11,702 bases of DNA from a bacterium (GTDB lineage: Bacteria; Myxococcota_A; Bradymonadia; UBA7976; UBA1532), in NCBI GenBank assembly GCA_030424955.1, contig JAUHVS010000120.1, positions 1-11,702 of the forward strand, in the 5' to 3' direction. The translations under genes and the position numbers were made by a program. Shown here piece by piece: positions 7,763-11,702 of the stretch. The first letter of the stretch is position 1, and each line of letters begins with the position of its first letter. The notes beneath the pieces were generated by a model. That model saw only the letters and a list, made by a program, of their open reading frames with translations. It had not been told where the DNA came from and searched no databases.

Positions 7763-9244
7763 GTGGCCAGTCCCCCAGACCACACAGACGCCCTGATGGG
7801 CGAGCCGACCCGGCCGGATCCCCCCGCGCCCGTGTCGCTCCTGTTGGTAGACGACGACATGGACTACGGCCTCGTGCTGCAGCGCCTGCTGCGGCACACG
7901 GGCATGCCGCACTCCGTGCAGGTGGCCTACACCGTCGACGAGATCGGCGCGCGCCCCTGGTTCGGCACCCCCGACGTGGCCCTGGTCGCGCAGAGCGTGC
8001 ACGACCCCGAGCACCGCGACCTGATCGCCGAGCTCAAGGCCCGCTGGCCCCAGCTGCCCATCATCATGATGACCGCCCACGGCGACGGCCGGCAGGCGGT
8101 GGACGCCATGCGCCGCGGCGCCTACGACTACGTCTACAAGGCCGACCTGGACGCCCGGCGGCTCGCGGTGGTGCTCAACAACGCCCTCGCCCACACCCGG
8201 CTGCAGCAGAACCTGGCCACCGCCGAGGCCCGCCTGCAGAGCTGGGCCACCCGCGACGAGCTCACCGGCCTGTACAACCGCCGCCACTATCGCGGCCGCC
8301 TCGAGGAAGAGATCGTGCGCGCCCAGCGCCACGCCCAGCCCCTCACGGTGCTGCTGGCCGATCTCGACCACTTCAAAGAGCTCAACGACACCTACGGCCA
8401 CCCCCTCGGCGACGAGGCCCTGCGGGTGGTGTCGCAGGTGCTGCAGGCCGAGTCGCGCTCCATCGACATCGTCAGCCGCTACGGCGGCGAGGAGTTCGCC
8501 GTCCTGCTGCCCAACACCAGCGGCCGGGACGGCGAGTCGGTGGCCGAGCGCATCCGCCGGGCCGTGGCCGCCAGCGACATCGCGTGGGCGGGCGACCACG
8601 CGCGGCTGACCATCAGCGTGGGCATCGCGACGCTGGCCGACAGCGCCCACCCCACCGTCGACGGGCTCATGCAGGTGGTCGACCGCGCCCTGTACTCGGC
8701 CAAGCGGGCGGGCCGCGACCGCGTGCACCGCGCCGGCCGGGCCACCGGCCCCCTCGCCAGCGTGGCGCAGGGCAGCGAGATCCGCCGCCGCCTGGTGGAC
8801 GGGTTCGTGGCCATGATGCGCGCCATCGACCCCACCGCAGACGCCCGCGCGCACCGCGCCGTGACCCTGGCCGATCGCCTCGCGGCGGGCTTCGAGCTGG
8901 ACGCCGAGGCCCTCGAGACCCTGCTCACCGCGGCGCGGCTGGGGCCGCTCACCGATCACCTGAGCGAGCTGGCCCGCACCGACGACAACCCCCTCGCCGC
9001 CGGCCTGGGCGCCACCGGGGTGCTGGGCCGAGAGGCCCAGCTTGTGCGCCGCAGCCAGCAGCCCTTCGACGCCCAGGCGCCCATGCCCCCGGCCGCCCGC
9101 CTGCTGGCCGTCGCGCGGGCCGCGTCGGCGTGGGCCGATCCCAGCGCCGCGGCCGAGGCGCTGCGCCCGCTGGCCGGTTCCCGGTATGATCCTCAGGTCA
9201 TCGAGGCCCTCGCGGCCTTGACGGAGGCCCAGGAGGCGCCGTGA
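7763..9244 (+). CDS. Diguanylate cyclase with pseudo-receiver and degenerate HD-GYP domain
   Basis: The product is 493 residues from GTG 7763, cytosolic, three domains. Residues 24-145 form a receiver fold: acidic pocket Asp30-32, Thr104 (MMTAHGD) and Lys126 (YKAD) are present. The beta-3 strand reads PDVALVAQS, so the phospho-acceptor Asp is Ala76. Residues about 155-325 form a GGDEF domain that makes cyclic di-GMP from GTP: DELTGLYNRR, DLDHFKELND, active site GGEEF (241-245), and a product-inhibition I-site RSID (232-235) with the canonical five-residue spacing. Residues about 338-487 resemble HD-GYP in overall pattern: a single His364 where HSxRV is expected, AARLGPL in place of AALLHDIGK, PPAARLLAVARAASAW in place of the usual ARIlaVADaydA block, and YDPQVIEAL near the end. 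Metal ligands and GYP are missing, so no phosphodiesterase activity is expected. A start at ATG 7631 would add 44 Arg/Pro-rich residues and seems unlikely. The gene overlaps the next by GTGA. Cyclase assignment is strong; the HD-GYP reading is my inference. Confidence 0.93.
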   Translation: MASPPDHTDALMGEPTRPDPPAPVSLLLVDDDMDYGLVLQRLLRHTGMPHSVQVAYTVDEIGARPWFGTPDVALVAQSVHDPEHRDLIAELKARWPQLPIIMMTAHGDGRQAVDAMRRGAYDYVYKADLDARRLAVVLNNALAHTRLQQNLATAEARLQSWATRDELTGLYNRRHYRGRLEEEIVRAQRHAQPLTVLLADLDHFKELNDTYGHPLGDEALRVVSQVLQAESRSIDIVSRYGGEEFAVLLPNTSGRDGESVAERIRRAVAASDIAWAGDHARLTISVGIATLADSAHPTVDGLMQVVDRALYSAKRAGRDRVHRAGRATGPLASVAQGSEIRRRLVDGFVAMMRAIDPTADARAHRAVTLADRLAAGFELDAEALETLLTAARLGPLTDHLSELARTDDNPLAAGLGATGVLGREAQLVRRSQQPFDAQAPMPPAARLLAVARAASAWADPSAAAEALRPLAGSRYDPQVIEALAALTEAQEAP

Positions 9245-9666
9245 CCGGCTCCAAGCCCGTGCAGCTGCTGCTCGTCGAGGACGACGAGAACGACATCCAG
9301 ATCACCCGGCGGGCCCTGGCCCGCAGCGACCAGCCGCACACGCTGAGCGTCGCCCATGATGGCGAGGCCGCCCTCGCGGCGCTGCGCGCGGGGCCCCTGC
9401 CCGACCTGGTGTTCCTCGACATCAGCCTGCCCAAGATCGACGGCTTCGAGGTGCTGCGCCAGATCAAGGCCGACCCCGATCTGGCCCACCTGCCCGTGCT
9501 GATGCTGACCACCTCCAAGCGCCCCGAGGACGTGCGCCGGGCCTACGCCACCGGCGCCAACGCCTTCGTGGTCAAGCCCATGCGCTTCCCGGCCTTCGCG
9601 GAGCTCATGGCGCGCACGCTGCACTGGTGGCTGAGCGACAGCCGGCTGCCGACCCACCGCGCCTGA
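9241..9666 (+). CDS. Stand-alone response-regulator receiver protein (Rcp1/CheY-like)
   Basis: The product is 141 residues, a single receiver domain without an output domain. All phosphorylation residues are visible: acidic pocket Glu13-Asp14-Asp15, phospho-acceptor Asp60 (LVFLDISLP), Thr90 (LMLTTSK) and Lys112 (VVKP). The LTTSKRPEDVRRAY and NAFVVKP segments and the C-terminal FAELMARTLHWWL helix resemble the Rcp1-type receivers partnered with phytochrome-like or hybrid kinases. Such proteins relay phosphate or signal through protein contacts. The start GTG at 9241 has AGGAGG at 9231-9236 and overlaps the cyclase stop by four bases, so co-expression in near-fixed ratio is likely. No histidine kinase is encoded in the window, so the phosphodonor is unknown. 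The family assignment is secure. Confidence 0.94.
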   Translation: MTGSKPVQLLLVEDDENDIQITRRALARSDQPHTLSVAHDGEAALAALRAGPLPDLVFLDISLPKIDGFEVLRQIKADPDLAHLPVLMLTTSKRPEDVRRAYATGANAFVVKPMRFPAFAELMARTLHWWLSDSRLPTHRA

Positions 9667-9687
9667 CCAGCCGCCGCCCCTGGCCCG

Positions 9688-10842
9688 TCACCGGCAGGCC
9701 GCTGGCGCCGGCCGGATCCGCTCAAACCGATCGATCTCGCCGGCGGGCCGCACGTTGCCCGTCCGCGTGCGCAGCGCCCGGCCCGCGATGGCCGTGGGCG
9801 ACACGTCCAACACCAGCAGGTGGTGGCTACCGCTGAACACCTGGCTGGCCGCACGATCCTGGCGCGCCGTCTCGTCGGGGACCCGCCGCGAGAGCCCGGG
9901 CGCAGGCACCGTCACCGTCGCCGCCCCGCCCGACACCACATACAGCGGCCCGCGCGGATCGCAGCGCCGCGCCGGCCCCACCCCCAGGCTCGGGCAGAAC
10001 CGCTCGTAGTCGTGATCGTGCCCCGACAGCACCAGATCCGCCCCCGCGCCCTCGAGCAGCGGCACCAGCGCCGCGTTCAGCCCGCGATCGTCGCTGCCGT
10101 GGTTGCCCCGGGACCACACCGGCCGGTGCAGCACCACCAGCCGCCAGCGATCCCCAGCGCCCGCCAGCGCCGCTGCGAGCGCCGGCAGCCGCGCCCGCAC
10201 CGCGGCGTCCTCCCCCTCGCTGTCGAAGAAGACCACCCGCACCGGCCCCGCGTCCCACGGGAAGACCGGCCCGACCCCGGCGCCATACCGCTCGAACAGC
10301 CCGCCCCGATCGTGGTTGCCGCGCACCGCGATCACGGGCGGCCAGGGCGGCAGGCTGCGCAGGTAGCGCGCCCACTCGGCGGGCGCCCGGCCCCGCTTGA
10401 CCAGATCCCCCGTGTTGAGGATCGCCGCGGGCGCCAGCGCGAGCGCCTCGCCCAGCAGCCCCGCCCAGTAGGCCGACGGGCCCACCCCGTCCACCGTGGC
10501 GCGGCCATCGCCCAGCACCACCAGCCGCAGCGCCCCGCAGCGATCGGTGGGCCGCGGGGGCACCCGCCAGGCGCGGCCATCCACCTGCACCGTGTGCGCC
10601 ACCGTGTCGCTCAGGGACGCAGCGCCCACGCCACCCGGCTGCGCCACCCCGTCCACGGTCACCGCGGCCGCGTCCCGCCAGCGCACCACCCAGCCCCCGG
10701 GGGCGGGCAACGTCCACGCCGCCGCCCGCGGCCCCTGCCCCTCGCCCTCGGCGGCGGGCCCACAGCCCGCGACGGCCAGCGCCAGCGCGCCCAGGACAAC
10801 CAGGTGCCACGACCTCCGCGACCTGCTAGGGTCCGCGCCCAT
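9688..10842 (-). CDS. Lipoprotein with purple-acid-phosphatase-like metallophosphoesterase domain
   Basis: The product is 384 residues from ATG 10842. Residues 1-27 are a lipoprotein signal: basic RSRR, hydrophobic core, and lipobox VAGC with lipidated Cys27. The next residue is Gly, not Asp, so outer-membrane sorting is plausible. Residues about 40-97 form a small beta-rich segment as found before the catalytic domain in purple acid phosphatases. The calcineurin-like metal-binding motifs appear in order: GDGR (Asp112), GDLV (Asp146), GNHD (Asn176, His177), VVLHRP (His239) and GHDHDYER (His275, His277). These bind a two-metal centre that hydrolyses phosphomonoesters or diesters. The GDxxY Tyr of classical purple acid phosphatases is Lys149 or absent, so spectral class and substrate are open. 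The gene converges on the receiver gene with 21 bases between stops and diverges from the flippase gene. Longer upstream starts would add residues ahead of the lipoprotein signal and lie inside the flippase gene. Family confident, substrate unknown. Confidence 0.9.
   Translation of the reverse strand: MGADPSRSRRSWHLVVLGALALAVAGCGPAAEGEGQGPRAAAWTLPAPGGWVVRWRDAAAVTVDGVAQPGGVGAASLSDTVAHTVQVDGRAWRVPPRPTDRCGALRLVVLGDGRATVDGVGPSAYWAGLLGEALALAPAAILNTGDLVKRGRAPAEWARYLRSLPPWPPVIAVRGNHDRGGLFERYGAGVGPVFPWDAGPVRVVFFDSEGEDAAVRARLPALAAALAGAGDRWRLVVLHRPVWSRGNHGSDDRGLNAALVPLLEGAGADLVLSGHDHDYERFCPSLGVGPARRCDPRGPLYVVSGGAATVTVPAPGLSRRVPDETARQDRAASQVFSGSHHLLVLDVSPTAIAGRALRTRTGNVRPAGEIDRFERIRPAPAACR
10824..10832 (+). 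promoter_or_regulatory. Candidate extended -10 promoter immediately before the flippase gene
   Basis: TGCTAGGGT matches the extended -10 pattern TGnTATAAT apart from two G substitutions. It ends eight bases before the ATG at 10841, so a transcript from it would begin at or within a base or two of the start codon and be leaderless. The alternative reading is that AGGG (10828-10831) is a weak Shine-Dalgarno sequence and the promoter lies further upstream, inside the lipoprotein gene. Confidence 0.35.
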
Positions 10843-11702
10843 GAAATCAGCCGACACGCGCAGCGACGCCGCCACCGCCGGGCGCGGTTTTCTGGTCATC
10901 ACCGGCGCCAAGCTCTGGTTCATGGTGGGGGGCGTCCTCATCAACTTCGGGCTCCCGTACGTCTTCGGCTCGAGCCGCTACGGCGCCGACACCGACGGGC
11001 GCGCGTTGTATGGGCAGTACATCGACCTCAACAACACCCTGAGCATCCTGAGCATGGTCATGGTGACCGGGGTGATGCAGTCCGTCAGCCGGTTCGTCGC
11101 CAAGGCCCCGCAGGCCGCCGGCGGCATCCTGCGCCAGGCCCTGAAGCTGATGCTCGGCGTGGGCCTGGTGGTCGGCGGCGGCTTCGCGCTGGCCGCCCCC
11201 TACATCGCCGAGCAGCGCGGGAGCCTCAACCTCGTCAACGGCTACCGCGCGGCGGGCGTGATCCTGTTCTGCTACGCGCTCTACACCGTGTTCATCGGGG
11301 CCCTCAACGGGCGCAAGCAGTTCTTCCGTCAGGCGCTGTTCGACATCGGGTTCACCAGCATCAAGACCACCCTGGTGGTCGGGCTGGCCCTGGGCGGGCT
11401 GGGCGTCATCGGCGCCTTCGGCGGCTTCGCGCTGGCGGCGGTCATCATCCTGGGCCTCGCCGCCTGGCGGGTGGGGGGCGAGCTGGGCGAGGGCGAGCCC
11501 GACCGCGGCCTCTACGCCTTCGCCTTCCAGGTCATGCTCTACACCCTGGTGTTCAACCTGATCTTCAAGCTCGACGTGCTGATGCTGAAGCCCACCGCCA
11601 TCGCCCTCTTCGAGGCGGCCGGCGACGCCGCGCCCCAGCAGGCCGCCGACGCGCTGGTCGGGCTGTACGGGCTGGCCCTCAACGTCAGCCGCATCCCCTG
11701 GC
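10841..11702 (+). CDS. Polysaccharide/oligosaccharide flippase-like membrane protein (MOP superfamily), N-terminal part
   Basis: The frame is open from ATG 10841 to the right edge, giving 287 residues; the 3' end is outside the window. After a short polar N-terminus (MKSADTRSDAATAGRG) come repeated hydrophobic helices: FLVITGAKLWFMVGGVLINF, then LNNTLSILSMVMVTGVMQSV, LMLGVGLVVGGGFALAAPYI, AAGVILFCYALYTVFIGALN, TTLVVGLALGGLGVIGAFGG, LAAVIILGLAAW and a further helix near the end. The GALNGRKQFFRQALFDIG segment resembles the loop-helix of Wzx/RfbX-like transporters, which move lipid-linked oligosaccharides across the inner membrane. I place it in the MOP flippase superfamily; MurJ or a MATE-like transporter is less likely. 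No glycosyltransferase is visible to support a polysaccharide cluster, which may lie to the right. The start codon overlaps that of the minus-strand lipoprotein gene by two bases. The coding region is certain, the flippase class probable. Confidence 0.82.
   Translation, partial: MKSADTRSDAATAGRGFLVITGAKLWFMVGGVLINFGLPYVFGSSRYGADTDGRALYGQYIDLNNTLSILSMVMVTGVMQSVSRFVAKAPQAAGGILRQALKLMLGVGLVVGGGFALAAPYIAEQRGSLNLVNGYRAAGVILFCYALYTVFIGALNGRKQFFRQALFDIGFTSIKTTLVVGLALGGLGVIGAFGGFALAAVIILGLAAWRVGGELGEGEPDRGLYAFAFQVMLYTLVFNLIFKLDVLMLKPTAIALFEAAGDAAPQQAADALVGLYGLALNVSRIPW

Noticed and set aside
7463..8959. 498-codon minus-strand open frame opposite the cyclase
   Set aside because: It overlaps both the VWA 3' end and the GGDEF gene antisense. 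Composition is biased and there is no domain.
9691..9715. Inverted repeat CCGGC/GCCGG as a terminator for the receiver operon
   Set aside because: It has only five pairs with a long loop and lies inside the lipoprotein coding end. It is easily explained by GC composition.
10843..10944. 34-codon upstream extension of the lipoprotein gene on the minus strand
   Set aside because: It would place extra residues before a classic lipoprotein signal and is antisense to the flippase N-terminus. ATG 10842 gives a signal peptide of normal length.

Overview
The window is very GC-rich, with G or C at almost every third codon position. It encodes Gram-negative traits: a lipoprotein signal, a probable outer-membrane barrel and cyclic-di-GMP signalling. 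The secA-argJ neighbourhood, the high GC content and the YfbK-type VWA protein suggest a myxobacterium or a related lineage formerly placed in the Deltaproteobacteria. This is inference from gene content and base composition only. I see no mobile element, phage gene, tRNA, rRNA or CRISPR array. The region reads as ordinary chromosome with short intergenic gaps (longest about 206 bases).

Layout, left to right. (1) Positions 1-2683: the 3' part of secA overlaps argJ by four bases. (2) 2836-5422: a single-chain aconitase/isopropylmalate-dehydratase-type enzyme (large and small domains fused) is followed one base later by a small secreted, barrel-like protein. (3) 5574-7556: a stand-alone exported protein has a carboxypeptidase-regulatory-like domain, a proline-rich linker and a YfbK-type von Willebrand A domain with an intact MIDAS. 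(4) 7763-9666: a two-gene signalling unit. The first protein is a receiver-GGEEF-HD-GYP-like fusion; the second is a stand-alone CheY/Rcp1-like receiver, overlapping it by four bases. (5) 9688-10842, minus strand: a lipoprotein with a purple-acid-phosphatase-like metallophosphoesterase domain. (6) 10841 to the right edge: the 5' part of a polysaccharide flippase-like membrane protein. Its start codon overlaps that of the lipoprotein gene on the opposite strand.

The most unusual element is the diguanylate cyclase at 7763. Its GGEEF domain looks catalytically intact with an inhibitory I-site. Its receiver has Ala where the phosphorylated Asp should be, and its C-terminal domain keeps the shape of HD-GYP but lacks the HD and GYP catalytic residues. 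The phospho-competent receiver encoded next to it in an overlapping frame could supply the missing phosphorylation input. Second in interest is the fused aconitase-like enzyme, whose cluster-cysteine motif and substrate loop both depart from the usual forms. Each of the three rightward units ending at 2683, 5422 and 7556 is followed within about 12 bases by a strong GC stem-loop without a T tract.
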